In this document: positions 1 to 11,564 of the stretch, in pieces
Layout of the letters: every line of letters starts with the position of its first letter
Numbering within the stretch: the first letter of the stretch is position 1
DNA from: Tieghemiomyces parasiticus
Taxonomy: Eukaryota > Kickxellomycota > Dimargaritomycetes > Dimargaritales > Dimargaritaceae
Assembly (NCBI GenBank): GCA_027575765.1
Contig: JANBPT010000205.1
Location: forward strand, 1 to 56,644
Reading direction: 5' to 3'
DNA length: 56,644 bases
Translations under genes and position numbers: made by a program
The notes under the pieces: model-generated
What the model was told of the DNA's origin: nothing
Databases searched by the model: none
What the model saw: the letters and a program-made list of their open reading frames with translations, nothing else

Positions 1-411
1 TCTTAGGTTTCATCTGAAACACTGTGATCTGAGACCTCCCGCTTAAAATTCTCAAAATAATTGGAGGCACCTGTATATCACGTGATAGTCGCACCAGGGG
101 CTGCGGAGCGTTGATTAAGCCGCTCGGGGTCTAAACAAAGTCAGTCAGTGAGCAGATTTCTATCTGCTTATGTAGAGGTGCCTATATGCATTTGGATAGT
201 AGTCTGGTCCCGCTTCCACATTGCACCCTTCGATATCAGTACCACGCAACTACACCATCCAGACCATGTGAGAACAGCCATCGTTTTGTACCAGCCTCGT
301 CCTGACTCCCATTTCGTTCCCCCGACGTGTCTTCCTCACTTTCTATTTAACGGTATCCCACGGACGGTGCCATTTCGGGTGTCTTACAGCGCAATCGCGT
401 TCCTTGCCGCC
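1..411. other. upstream region of FIGL1; no gene seen
   Basis: No recognisable gene. An open frame on the plus strand runs into the FIGL1 coding region from 148, but it has a poor start and no family resemblance upstream of 412. The start at 412 sits in a near-ideal context (GCCGCCATGG) and begins the recognisable FIGL1 N-terminus. The stretch is best read as promoter and 5' leader. Confidence 0.5.
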
Positions 412-3400
412 ATGGATGAGAGCAACCGGGAGCACCTACATCATTACCAGCACCAGCTTTTCGCCGCCCTCCGACCATATCCGCCCCCCGCAGCCGCGTC
501 GTCTTCACAGGCCCTGGATAGCCAGTGGTACATTCCTTCTGTCAGTTTCCCGCCCCGTGTGGTGCCTGAAGACGAATGCCACCGCAATGACCCGCAGGTG
601 TGTCCGCCCCTCAACGTTGCACTACTCGCTGCGGTTGCTGCCAATCCAGAATCGTCGCCAGGCATGGCGCAACAGGCCCGTGCCACACTCCAGTTACGGT
701 ATCGGGCTGCTGAGGCTGCCACATTCGGCGGGACGACCGCCGAATGTCAAAGTTCAGCGGCGGTGCTGGCCCGGCAGCGCGAGCGGATCGGCCGGTTCCG
801 GAAATTGGTCGCTGAGGTCCAGAGTCGCCTTCCGGCTCAGCCGGCTGGTAGGCAAAAACCGGCTAGTTTGGGGTTAACCAACACCGAGGTCATCAATAAT
901 TTAGTAAGTACAACCCCCTGTTAACCTCAGAAAGAGTGGGCCACGGGCTAATGGGGTTGACAATTGGGAACAAACCACAATTTTGGCACGGGAGGACGCG
1001 GGTTTAAACTCTATACAAGGCGAGGGCGGTTAAAAGGACGCTATCTTGAGCCTTGGTAGGATATCTAACCACTGCGCCTTACTGATCGCCTTTCCAAACC
1101 CCCCCCCCGCACTGCCTTTTGTAGCAATTCACCCCTACTGCGCCACCCCTGAGTCTTACCGAAATTGAATGCTTGCTCAACGCTACGACTTTAAAAGGTA
1201 GGCCCCACCGAAAATACCAATATTAATTAGATCAAACCAGCAGGATTTCTGCCAGGAACACTGACGTCGCTGTTGTCAATTGGAAGCCACCGGCCCATCT
1301 TTAGCACGCTGCAACTAGCTATCCATAACCAAACGCTATCAATTCTCCTTCACGGCACCAGATCCCTACAAGGTAGATCATCCCAGAGTACCGGTGGACA
1401 CACGGCCCGCGCAACCGGCGTACCACCCGCCTCCAGCTGCCACAGCCCCAGTACCTCGGCCAACTTGCACGGCACGGCCACCCTTGGCACCCACCCAGGC
1501 CTCTCTCAAGCGGATCCCTAGTCTCGACTCGGCGGTCGACCCGACCAATTACGCTAAAAGGGTGAGTCAGATGCCACTGTATTCCGCTCAGTTTAACCAG
1601 AGGGAGCTTATCACTCAGGCCATATTGTTCTGTACATGAAACTTAAGGATTCCTACCATATGGCACCTCTCCTTTCTACAGCATCAACCCAACCCTATGG
1701 CCCAGGAAGAGCTGCCCAGTGAAGCGCCCGGCTTCCCCACGGAATTTCTAACGGCCCGTCAGCAACTGGTAAGTCACGTTTTGTCTCCCAGACGGCCATC
1801 GCACTGACCGATTTATCAACTTAGTTGCGTATGGACCACGTTGGCCCGCAATGGGGTATATATGACAGTTTAGCTTTCGTCAACACCGAGGTGGCTGATC
1901 CTATGTATCCCGCTGCGACAGATTAGCTAAACGTCATCGGCATCCCTAACTTATGGTTCTATTTACTGCCCATCCCTCCCATAGGCTGCTGAGCAGCAAA
2001 GCAAGAACCGGCAAGCACCAGCAGCCCGGCCAACCTACCACCCGGCACGCAGCCTCACCCCGGGAAACGGTGCATCGCCCCATGCTGGCCACGGTGGGCT
2101 CAACTCGGGGCCAAGTACGAGTTCGAACGGCGGGGCCGCGCCCGCGGTCATCAGGAAACGACCGCCAGGAATGTCCAACAAGCGAGCCAAGTTCGTATCA
2201 CCCTTGAATCGCGCGCCGTCGGAGGACAGTGAGGCACCGACCCAGTCCACCCACGAGTTCGGCTACTACAACTTATCTTCAGGTAGTAATGGAGCGGCTA
2301 AGCCCGGCGGGGCGGGTCGGAAGGTGCCAGCTGCACGTACCGGCGGTACCAACGGCAAACCTGCTGAACCAGAAGCCCCCGTAGACGAGCGGCTACGTAA
2401 TATCGAGCCACGCATGATTGAGATGATCACAAATGAGGTGAGTTTCCCGATTGATGGACCTACTGGCTGTGCTTACAACTATACTTTTCCTTTCTGTCTG
2501 CCAAATAATAAGGGAGGCTATTCCGCAGTGATAGTTATGACCGAGTGTCTAACCACAACCTAGCACGCCGGTTTACCCTCCTTGTCTCCACCCTGCTCTC
2601 TCGCCCTTATCATTAGATCATGGACCGGTCACCGTCCGTGGAATGGTCCGACATTGCTGGACTGGAGCACGCCAAAGAGGCCATTAAAGAGGTGGTTGTG
2701 TGGCCGATGCTGCGGCCGGACCTATTCACGGGACTTCGCGGGCCGCCCAAGGGTCTCCTCCTGTTCGGACCACCGGGTACGGGTAAAACTTTGATTGGCA
2801 AGTGCATCGCCAGCCAGTCCGGAGCCACGTTCTTCACGATCAGTTCCTCATCGCTCACCTCGAAATGGGTTGGTGAGGGCGAAAAGATGGTGCGGGCCAT
2901 GTTCGCGGTGGCGCGGTGCAACCAACCGGCTGTCATCTTCATCGACGAGATTGACTCCCTTCTGACCCAACGAACTGACGGCGAAGTGGAAGCCAGCCGC
3001 CGAATCAAGACCGAGTTCCTCATCCAGTTTGACGGCTGCGGAACCACCGCCGAGGCCGACCGTATCCTCATTGTTGGCGCCACCAACCGCCCCCAGGAGA
3101 TCGACGAGGCCGCCCGCCGCCGCTTCCGTAAACGGCTCTACATCCCACTACCAGAGGACGCCGGTCGCAAGGGAATTGTCACCAACTTGCTTAAGAAGCA
3201 AAAGAACTCCCTAACGGAAGCTGAAATCGACGACCTGTGCCGCCTCACTGAAGGTAAGAGGGCCCCGCCAAAGGGTTTATGGTTCAGCGGTGAGAGGTTG
3301 GGGGGGGGGTTGTAGGTGCGCCCGCCTTGGAGATTGTACGGTGACCTTTAGAGTAGAGGAGACTTGTGGGGTTGCTATCAAATCGCCTTTTTTTCCCCAA

Positions 3401-3857
3401 ATCCTGCTAATCCTCTTGATTCTCCTGCTCACCCGTTTCACCTAGGCTACTCGGGTTCCGACATGGACGGGCTCTGCCGTGAAGCCGCCCTGGGCCCCAT
3501 TCGCAACATTGGCGATATCCGCAACATCTCAGGTATGTACCGGTGTACATTTGTTCTCGTCCACTTAGGTTTAGCCTTGCCTGGAGGGAGGCATATGGCC
3601 TGCCTTCGAACGTTGTTGCCTCTCCTTGCGAATAACCGTTCTAATGCGCTTCGTTATCTGCCCATTGCTTACCCCCCTCCCTCTCCTCCCCTCTCCTATA
3701 CCACGCCTCTCAATCACTGCCGTTACCAGCTGACGACGTGCGACCCATGACATTTGAAGACTTTCGGGTGGCTTTGACCCAGGTGCGGGCCAGCGTCAGC
3801 GATCGCGACCTCCAGCTCTACGAAGACTGGAATAAGGAATACGGAAGTTTGGGCTAG
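412..3857 (+). CDS. FIGL1: Fidgetin-like 1 AAA ATPase (FIGL1/FIGNL1)
   Basis: Predicted AAA+ ATPase of the fidgetin-like-1 family, which in animals and plants disassembles RAD51 filaments and limits crossovers. Seven exons give an open 690-residue frame: 412-903, 1373-1561, 1682-1768, 1985-2437, 2617-3253, 3446-3532, 3730-3857. All phases match; donors are GTAAGT, GTGAGT or GTATGT. Visible motifs: FLTARQQL (about 249-256) and KFVSP (about 325-329) in the region corresponding to the RAD51-binding segment of animal FIGNL1; EIMD-like entry to the AAA domain; Walker A GPPGTGKT (458-465); Walker B IFIDEID (D517/E518); arginine-rich [19 protein letters not shown]; and a C-terminal Vps4-type helix ending near WNKEYGSLG. 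Sequence through the AAA core is nearly collinear with animal FIGNL1, which separates it from spastin, katanin and Vps4. The first intron (904-1372) is the longest, and its acceptor is the least certain boundary. Confidence 0.93.
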
Positions 3858-6800
3858 ATCCGCTGAGTTCCATACGGCACAGTTTTAGCTTGCGATTTTG
3901 TTACGGCATAGACTTGATAACTTTCTAGATGGCATGGTGTAATGGAACTACGGATATAAAGTATAGGTGTCTATAGTATTTAGAGCTCGGGTCTGAATGG
4001 TCCAAGTGATGAGTCGTTATTCTGTCGTTGGGGCCGTGGCGGCGAGATGCCGCCTCCCAAAAACTTGACGATCCGCCAGCGTGGCCCCTTTGGAGTTTAA
4101 TATTCAGTGGTTATAATAGGTATTCTAATGATGTCCAATCTTTCCGCTTCAGCCCAACTCGGACGCTCCCATGCGAACCTTTAAGACAAAAGGGAGGCGC
4201 TGGTGGGGGGCGACTTGGTAAAAATCCAGGGACGTTGCGGCATGGGGATCTGCCGCGGCACCGTACATAAATGGGGAAGCGAAGGGTGAAGGAGGTGGAT
4301 GTTGCTTTCTAGCACCGGATTGGCCATTCGCAAATTCTCTGCGATACCTCTAGGCTCAGCGCTGTGCTCCATTGCTTTGGGCAGATGATTGCGAGGACAG
4401 GCGGGGGACTAGGGAGTAAGGAGATGAGGTGATATATTAAATGGAAATACGAAAAAGGTTAAAAATAGAATTGTAGGAGGGCGGTCCGTTGTGTGCGATG
4501 TGCATGCTGCCATGAATAGGAGAAGAGGAGAGGTGAACCGGCCGCCTTCCCTTTCGCTTCCTTCTCGGAGACCTTCAAGAACACTATCCGACGTGTCGGA
4601 ATGGTATCAAGCCATCGATGTCTTTTGGGCTACTTACTCAAAGTACGGTCGGATTTCCCTCACCTCTCGAACCTAAGCGAGCGAAGGTCAGCAGCCTAGC
4701 GATCGATTATTTCCGAGTGCTGGTCGCTCCTCGCCAAGTGGTTGACCAGACCACTTAACCACCTCCCGAAGGCTATGGTTACTGAAGAGATAGTAAGTGA
4801 GCCGGAGATTAGTAACATTTTGGCAAGATCAACTAGCTATAGATGAGGGAGAAGTGAGATGGAATGTGGAGTACCACGCCCAAGGCCCCTTGTTCCCAAA
4901 GGAGTGGCTGCCAGGGGCCCCCTACTGGCGGTGTGCAATTTCCTTGACTCTGGCGAAGGGATGGGCCCTGGGTGGGCTATTTTTGGGCCAGGTTGCTACG
5001 ATGATCCAAGGCATCACCTCTCCCCTCCACCGTGCCTTGTATTTTAAGGCGTCCAAAGAGGAAAGGTGGAGTGCATGTGGTGGAGGGGGCTGTTCAACTT
5101 TAATGAAAAGCTGGGAGAAGCGCCCACGGAATAGCCAGGCTGAAAAGCGCCGGCAGGGATGATTTCAGCATAGTATACGTTTGTAATTTACCCCCCCCCG
5201 CCACGGTCGACTGTCCCACGGACCAAATCGACAAACATCCCATTGATTCACTCCATAACAAACTTGGACACTCAACCGGCCCAGGTGGTATCGGGTACGA
5301 CAGGTGTTTGTACAGGCCCTTCATCCGGCCACCGAAGGGATCATTGGCCTACCCCCAGTAATAGTTTCCCACCGGCCGACTCCCTTTCTAGTTTTTTACG
5401 ACCCAAGCCGGTGTTCTACGATGACCGATAAGGTCCTGATGCAAAGCGTTCACTGCCATTGTGGCTAAGTTTTCAGCTATTATGACCGTTTGCACTGCGG
5501 ACTTATTGCATGCATTATCTGGCACACGCCAAGCCCATTTAAGGACCACTATAACTCCGAATGGGTGATGCGCGGCGGGAACGTCATCTAATCAGGCAAG
5601 GGCCTAGGAACGGGATGGCGGGGCGGGGGGACGGTCGATTGGCAACGTGGGCCTTACAACTAGGACACTCCTAGTCCCTGGATGGCGTTTCGGGGGGGGG
5701 GCAAGGCCAGAAAGTGTCAGCGTTGGCAGTGCTATTGAGTTCAAATCGGAGCAGCCCTTTGCTCAGGCCCACGGTGTTTGTTACGAGTGTAGAAATAGCA
5801 TACAGTGGAGGCTTTGTCAGATGTGCAGAGAGTCTCATTAACTGCTACTTTCGATGCCGGCCCTACCTTCCACCCCGCAACTCCGATCAGATGCAGGCCA
5901 GCGCTGATGGCCTGCAGTTAAATTCCTCGCTACTTTTTCTTTTTTCCTCTCCAGGGCCTGGGTTGGGTAGCTGCTTGATGCCACCGATCTACCCTCACCT
6001 TAACCATCGCTTGGTAACAGAGCACTGGAGGGAATAGAACAGACAGTAAGCAGACTCGTCACGATGGGGAGCGATCAGTCGGTCGAGCCAAACTTGGATT
6101 CTGGGCGATATCCCCGGCAGGTTGTTGGGCCGTGACCCCATCCCCAATCCACACTGGACCTTTCCTGAAGATGGCCTACCCTTCACACCCTTCAATCACC
6201 ACTGCGAGATCAACTGCGGGCTGACCGACGGCAGTTGGCAAGCTCCGGTAGCCGATCTCCGCCTTCCCAGCGCATTCTGTTCATCACTGAACTCGAACAG
6301 AAGCTCGTCGCAAAGCCCAGATGAGGGGCCACGACGAAACTGATTGGAGGGACTATATGGCGGCCCCTCCGCACCGTGCTGCTGCCCGCCGCAGCTATCG
6401 CACCCCGTTATCCCCTCAGGTACTTTGGCATGTGTGCATGCATTCACGATAGGAAGGGCCAGGATGTAATGTAGGCCGGTGGCTTACGGCGGCCGTTGCT
6501 AGCCTAAATGGTGTGTTGCCAACAAGCCAAGCGCAGATGTGCTATTTTTCGGTATTCGCTCATCTGGCCCGGCATGCTATAGAGGGCTGGACGTGTTCGC
6601 AGGGGGAAAGGGCGTGCTCTTGTGGCGCGGTATGCTACAGTGTTGACCACATTGCTCCTCCGTGCGACCTGCGGTCGTGGGGTGAATACCTCACAGGCCC
6701 GTTATAAATAGAAATGACCGTTCCGGTTTACTCGACTGGGAATCCCAGGCTACCTATCTAGATTGACCGTCACTCCGCTCGTGGCGTTATTACCCGCAGT

Positions 6801-8925
6801 TCCTACCATACTGTTCCTGCCAACATTGGGCCATTCAGACAGTCACTCAACTTGACATTGTCACTCAATTAGGTACGATTTACACTGACTCCACAAGCCA
6901 CGCATATGCCTTTTGGTCATCGCTAACGCCGATTCCCAGCAATGCCCTCGTAGCGGAAACTGGCCCGTAGCCAGCTGAGCGACTCTCTAGTCTGTACCAA
7001 TACACCTTGCGTCGTTGTGGGCCTGATTCCGCCCGTCGATCGGCTTCTTGGCCAGATTAGCGGGCTTGGCTTACAAGCCGCTCGCCCTGAACCGCCGAAT
7101 TCGAACACCGTCCCATTCGAAAGGTTTTAACCCCCCCCCCCGCCTCATCTTGCCTTGGCCTTTCCTACTCGCCTCTATTGAAGTGTTCAATGCTAATCGC
7201 AAGTACGATCAACCCCATAACAGATACTGCCGCCATCGAGCCTCGTCAATCACTAAGCGGTTCTCTACTAGGTAATTTCCCACCATCTTTAATTGCAGGC
7301 ATGTCCCCCATCCGATTCGGCCCATGTAATCTATTCATTTTGTTACACTGAGTCCAGCTCCTTCCTGGGCTGGCTTTCCCCTTCAAGGCTTCGTAGCTGC
7401 CACTTCGCTCCTTCCGCCTAGGTTCTACGCCTCGTGCAGTGGGCTGCAGCCTCGACTACGGCTATTCAAGTTTCCACATGCGACTCCGCTAGCCTTTGAT
7501 TCTCTCTCGCCCTTGCGTATAGTATTACCGACGAGTTACTCCGCCTTTCCCCTTTACATACTTTTTCCACACAGCCACATCTCTATTTCATCTGCTTCAC
7601 CCCTATCAGTCGGACAATTGACTGCTGCGCCCTGGATCCTGGTCGCGATTCTATACATCTGCCTAGGCTGATGCCATTACAGCTATGGGGAATTCTCCAA
7701 AACCCGGCAACTAACCATATTGATACCTTGCGTTCTCCACATCTGCCCTCGTCCCTCTGTCGGGGGGGGGGGACTGTCTTTATTGCCAACCTTGATCAGT
7801 GGTCCTGTAAAACCCCGTAGCTAGCGCTCAACCTTGTGACGACTCGCCGTCACTTTTCACTTGACACATCGCCTTGGTCTGTCGTGGTCAGTCTTTCCCT
7901 CCCCCTCCCGCCACTCATAGACGGCCCACTCCCCTTTATCCAGTACCGGTAAGTCAAAACACGGATACGCCAATGGCCTAGGACCAGGGTGGCATCGGCG
8001 CACGGGGCGTTGCGCATCTGAAGGGGCTGCAGTATATTTAGAGGCAACAGGCGGAGTGTAATGTTCGGATAGTAGCCCGTTCCAGGCTGAAGCGAGGCGT
8101 GCTGCGCTTGCTCGTTATGCATTACTGACGCTGGCGACTGGGGGTACTGGTGCATGGTCGCCCCCCTAGTACTATTTCAGGACACGGCAATGAGTTCCCC
8201 CTTCCCTCTCCTCCGTCCTTGGGTCGGGTTGTTTGGGCCCCGCCCTGTCCCTCTCTCTTTCTGTCAGCTACCTCCACGCCACCCCTGGGCTAGCAGCCCC
8301 GGTCCAGCTGCAGACGACTCAGCGCCTTCCTCTCCCCCCTTGAGAGCCAATCCCTCCTTCCCTGCCGGTCCTCTACTTTGCCTCCTTAATACTTCTTCTC
8401 CGCTCAATCGACCCGGCTGGGCCGGTGCCGGCGCTTGAAGGACGAGGAGAGAATATGGATCGCATCCAGTGAAGGCGAAGGAAAGAAGACTGAACCGGCT
8501 GGAATGTGGCCGGGAGGAGCGCGGACGGCAGCCAGGGGCGTGTTGTTGGTGATTTTGGATATAAGATGGTGTTTGTGCCGCCTCCAGGTTCCAGATTGTA
8601 GCGCTCTCAATCTAGTATACCAACCTTGCTTCCATTCCATCCCCTCCGCCGTGCCGTTTCCTCTCGCTAGTCTGGGTGTGTGTCTACAATCCTAGGACAG
8701 CCATCCTCTCACTGTTACAGTTTATACGCTTGCCTTCTACAACCCTACATTCCCTTTCACGCCTTACTTCCATCCCAGCTACCACCTCTCACTTTCCAAA
8801 GTCGCCATCGACCTTCCTCGTCTTCATATCGCTAGGTTGATCCACTGACAGCTCTATCCCTATACACTTTTCTCCCTCGCCTTCACCAAACTTATAACGC
8901 AGCACCAATAGCACCGTTCTCCGCC
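3858..8925. other. about 5 kb without a supportable gene
   Basis: Only short overlapping frames occur, none with a recognisable family. The longest include a frame at 4797-5162 (+) with a non-ATG start, 7850-8155 (-) with a Gln/Pro-rich N-terminus, and 5714-6037 (+). None pairs with splice sites to make a convincing multi-exon model. Homopolymer tracts occur at 5191-5199 (C9), 5692-5701 (G10), 7131-7141 (C11) and 7772-7782 (G11). From about 8160 to 8925 the plus strand is pyrimidine-rich and probably forms the promoter and leader of the downstream tyrosinase. A lineage-specific multi-exon gene or non-coding RNA cannot be excluded. Confidence 0.5.
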
Positions 8926-10389
8926 ATGAAGTTCATCCAAGTGGTCTCCATCCTCTGTCTTGCCGCCGCCGCAGTGCAAGGCCAGGCCCCCGGCCGGCGC
9001 TGCGCCAACCCCATTGTGCGCAAAGAAATTCGCCAGCTCACCCAGGGCGAGCGGGACGCCTTCTTCAACGCTGTCAAGACCTTGCAGTCCCAGGGCCAGT
9101 TCGACAAGTTTCCGGCCGATCACCTCCAGAACTCGCCGACGATCCACGGTAACGCAATCTTTTTGCCGTGGCATCGCCGATACATTCTCGAGTTTGAGCG
9201 GGCGCTACGCCGTATCAACCCATCGGTCACCCTTCCCTACTGGGACTGGACCATGGACTCGCAAGACCCAGCCGCGAGCCAGGTCCTCACCGGCAACTTT
9301 GTGGGAGGGAATGGCGAGGGTGACAGCAAGTGCGTAGCCACCGGTCCTTTCGCGCGCTACAACATGAACGTCCCTAACCGCCACTGCCTCCGCCGCGACT
9401 TCAACCGCGGTAACTCAATCTCTTCGTGGTGGCCGGTGGAGAGCATGCGCGTCATGACCAACGATGCCCAGTCCTACCGTGACCTGCGCGAGGGGCTCGA
9501 ATTTGGCCAACATGGCAACGTCCACCTGGGCGTCCGCGGTGACATGGAGGCCATGTATGCCCCTAACGACCCCATCTTCTTCTTGCACCACGCCATGTGT
9601 GACAAGGTGTGGTCTGTGTGGCAGCTCCAGGATCCCACCAACCGCGTCTACATGTACGACGGTGAGGATCACCAGGGTCGCTCGGTCACGTTGGACGACA
9701 CCCTTCCTGCCCTTCCTGGCCGCGTCGGTGACATGATGGACCAATACAGCCAAAACGTGTGCTATGAGTACACCACCAGCCTGTATGACCAGGGCATGCG
9801 AGCCACCGCGCCCCAGCCGTCGCGTAATGTCAACAACGATAACTCGCCGCCCCCGCGCGACGCCCAGACGGGCAACGGCAACCAGCAAGTAACGCCACAG
9901 CGTGGTAACCGGCAGCAAGAGCAACAGCGGGAAGATGATGACGGCTTCCTATCCGACGACGATAGCTTCGACTTTGCCCCCGTTCGTCGCCGTAGCTACA
10001 GGGTGACTGCCCCAGGGGACAATGGCCCGTCCTACAATACTGACGAGGCGAAACCCCAATCGCCCAAGCACCCTCGCAAGGGTGGCAAACACCGTAAGGC
10101 CAAGCTGTCCCCTCCTGAGCGCCTGCCCGAATCCTGGATCAAGATGAACTGTCTCAATGCCACCCGCGTGCGCTCCTTCGAGGACCGCCACTTCTCCATC
10201 ATTGAAGCCATCAACAACCTTGAAGACTATGTGCCCATGGTCTTCCGTTCTGTTACCGATGCCATCGAACCCATCATCGACGGCACTGGCCTCCTGGCCG
10301 ATAGCCTCCTCGACGGCCTACTGGGTCACTCCCACTCCTCCAAAGACAGACTGTCGAGCGCTGACGGGTTCCCAACCTATCAAAAATAA
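8926..10389 (+). CDS. secreted tyrosinase (type-3 copper monooxygenase)
   Basis: A 487-residue single-exon protein. The N-terminus MKFIQVVSILCLAAAAVQG is a typical signal peptide. The tyrosinase central domain has both copper sites: CuA His66, His74 and His83 (DHL, IHG, PWHRR) and CuB His196, His200 (HGNVH) and His222 (FLHH), with Asp226 after CuB as in the family. The family oxidises mono- and diphenols to quinones with O2, as in melanin formation or cross-linking. After the core (to about 285) comes a low-complexity tail of some 200 residues: a Gln/Asn/Arg-rich linker with an acidic run (DDDGFLSDDDSFDF), basic patches (KHPRKGGKHRKAK), then a more ordered C-terminus. The tail does not look like the lid domain of mushroom tyrosinases. 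Upstream sequence is C/T-rich. Phenol-oxidase activity is a firm family call; the natural substrate is unknown. Confidence 0.95.
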   Translation: MKFIQVVSILCLAAAAVQGQAPGRRCANPIVRKEIRQLTQGERDAFFNAVKTLQSQGQFDKFPADHLQNSPTIHGNAIFLPWHRRYILEFERALRRINPSVTLPYWDWTMDSQDPAASQVLTGNFVGGNGEGDSKCVATGPFARYNMNVPNRHCLRRDFNRGNSISSWWPVESMRVMTNDAQSYRDLREGLEFGQHGNVHLGVRGDMEAMYAPNDPIFFLHHAMCDKVWSVWQLQDPTNRVYMYDGEDHQGRSVTLDDTLPALPGRVGDMMDQYSQNVCYEYTTSLYDQGMRATAPQPSRNVNNDNSPPPRDAQTGNGNQQVTPQRGNRQQEQQREDDDGFLSDDDSFDFAPVRRRSYRVTAPGDNGPSYNTDEAKPQSPKHPRKGGKHRKAKLSPPERLPESWIKMNCLNATRVRSFEDRHFSIIEAINNLEDYVPMVFRSVTDAIEPIIDGTGLLADSLLDGLLGHSHSSKDRLSSADGFPTYQK

Positions 10390-10894
10390 GGGTAGTGCTC
10401 ACTGTATTTCCTACAAGGTGTCGATGTCTCTCCCTTCCCTCTTCCCTTTAGTCTTATGTCCCCTGTGTGCACTTGGCCCCTCCCCCTGTCGGACTGCTTC
10501 CAACGGGTGTTTTCGCCTAAGGCCCCCTCCATGATTCTCACTTCCCGCCTCGGTTAATTCATCCTCTCCCCTTATCCGATCTGCACGCACCCCCCACCTA
10601 CTTTTCTTCGCATAATAACCAATATGTCGTAGCGACGTGTGTGATCCCAGCGGCCTGGCCATCCCCTATTTTTACCTTAGTTCCGACCCTGGCGCGCGCC
10701 CTTTCTGCTGGTCCTGTGGTGGCTATCTTGCTCCTCATTGTACCCCTATTTTACTCCTTACTCGCACTCCCCACTCCCTGGTTCCATTTCCCCAATCATT
10801 AAGCCCATTCTTGATGTCTTAAGTCTGACCCCTGTCTTGTTCGTCTTGACTGTACGAACTTAGACCATCTTCACTTTGGCATGTGTCCCTAGAC

Positions 10895-10900
10895 AATAAA
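10895..10900 (+). promoter_or_regulatory. AATAAA poly(A) signal candidate (tyrosinase)
   Basis: Exact AATAAA about 505 bp after the tyrosinase stop. The intervening sequence is C/T-rich with no competing gene. It would give a long 3' UTR, so an earlier, non-canonical site is possible. Confidence 0.35.
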
Positions 10901-11244
10901 GTGGTATTTGGTTTAAAGCTATTGGTCTGCGTGACCGACCGCCTCTCGGCCCGCGGCGAATTCCGATTTCTAGCCAAGTTTTATTGACCAGCATGTCTTA
11001 TTAAAGCGACCGGCTTGTACCTTACACCCGCAGCCCCTCCACTGTTTTACTCAACTATGGCCTATATCCTGCACCTGATTAGGCCATCCCCCAGCGGACC
11101 ATTTGAACTGCCACAGGTCAAATGGGTCCCTTGGGCCCGATAGCCAGTGTGGAGCTCAGCCTAGTCGGTTGCCCAATGTGTCTGGAATCATGGCGTGGGG
11201 GCCGTTGGGCGACTCAGGGAGCGAGTGACCTACAGATTTAACCG

Positions 11245-11251
11245 TGACTCA
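11245..11251 (+). promoter_or_regulatory. Gcn4/Cpc1-type site TGACTCA upstream of HIS7
   Basis: Exact TGACTCA about 314 bp before the HIS7 start, in the context GTGACTCACCAAG. A second, weaker TGACTC(G) lies at 11311-11316. In ascomycetes, Gcn4/Cpc1 binds TGACTCA to induce amino-acid biosynthesis genes. An 11-base match (TGACTCACCAA) also lies upstream of the ArgRS gene in this window. A single 7-mer is expected by chance every few kilobases, so this is suggestive only. Confidence 0.45.
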
Positions 11252-11564
11252 CCAAGCGGATTGGGCAAAAAAAGGTTTGGTGCCCCCCCTCCCCCTTTCC
11301 ATGCGGGGTATGACTCGCAGTCATCCAACCATTGGTCGGCTGGCTCGATGCGTGGTATTGAACCGAGCCTCAGGGCTCTGTGCGTCCCTCCTTTAAGCAC
11401 GAAGCCTCTAACGCCCTTGTGCTCAGGCAACCCGACGGTGGCTGTTTACTCCCTTAGCCTCACTAACTTAAACTAGCGCACCTTTTGCCCGATCGACCAG
11501 TCTGAATTCGCACTCGACAATTCACCCGTGCTTAAGAACCACCAATACTACTATTACTACTACC

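Noticed and set aside
148..411. N-terminal extension of FIGL1 from an upstream start
   Set aside because: Weak start, no similarity, and an excellent Kozak context at 412.
960..1090. tRNA- or SINE-like pol III boxes on the minus strand (GCGCAGTGGTTAGATATCC with a GTTTAAACCC-like second box)
   Set aside because: No acceptor, anticodon or T-stem pairing could be built, and the stretch lies inside the first FIGL1 intron. A similar GCGCAGTGGTT at about 19045 (-) lacks a second box.
11341..11370. GGCTCG...CGAGCC inverted repeat before HIS7 as a structured RNA or tRNA
   Set aside because: Only six base pairs with a 16-base loop; no tRNA elements or known riboswitch core.
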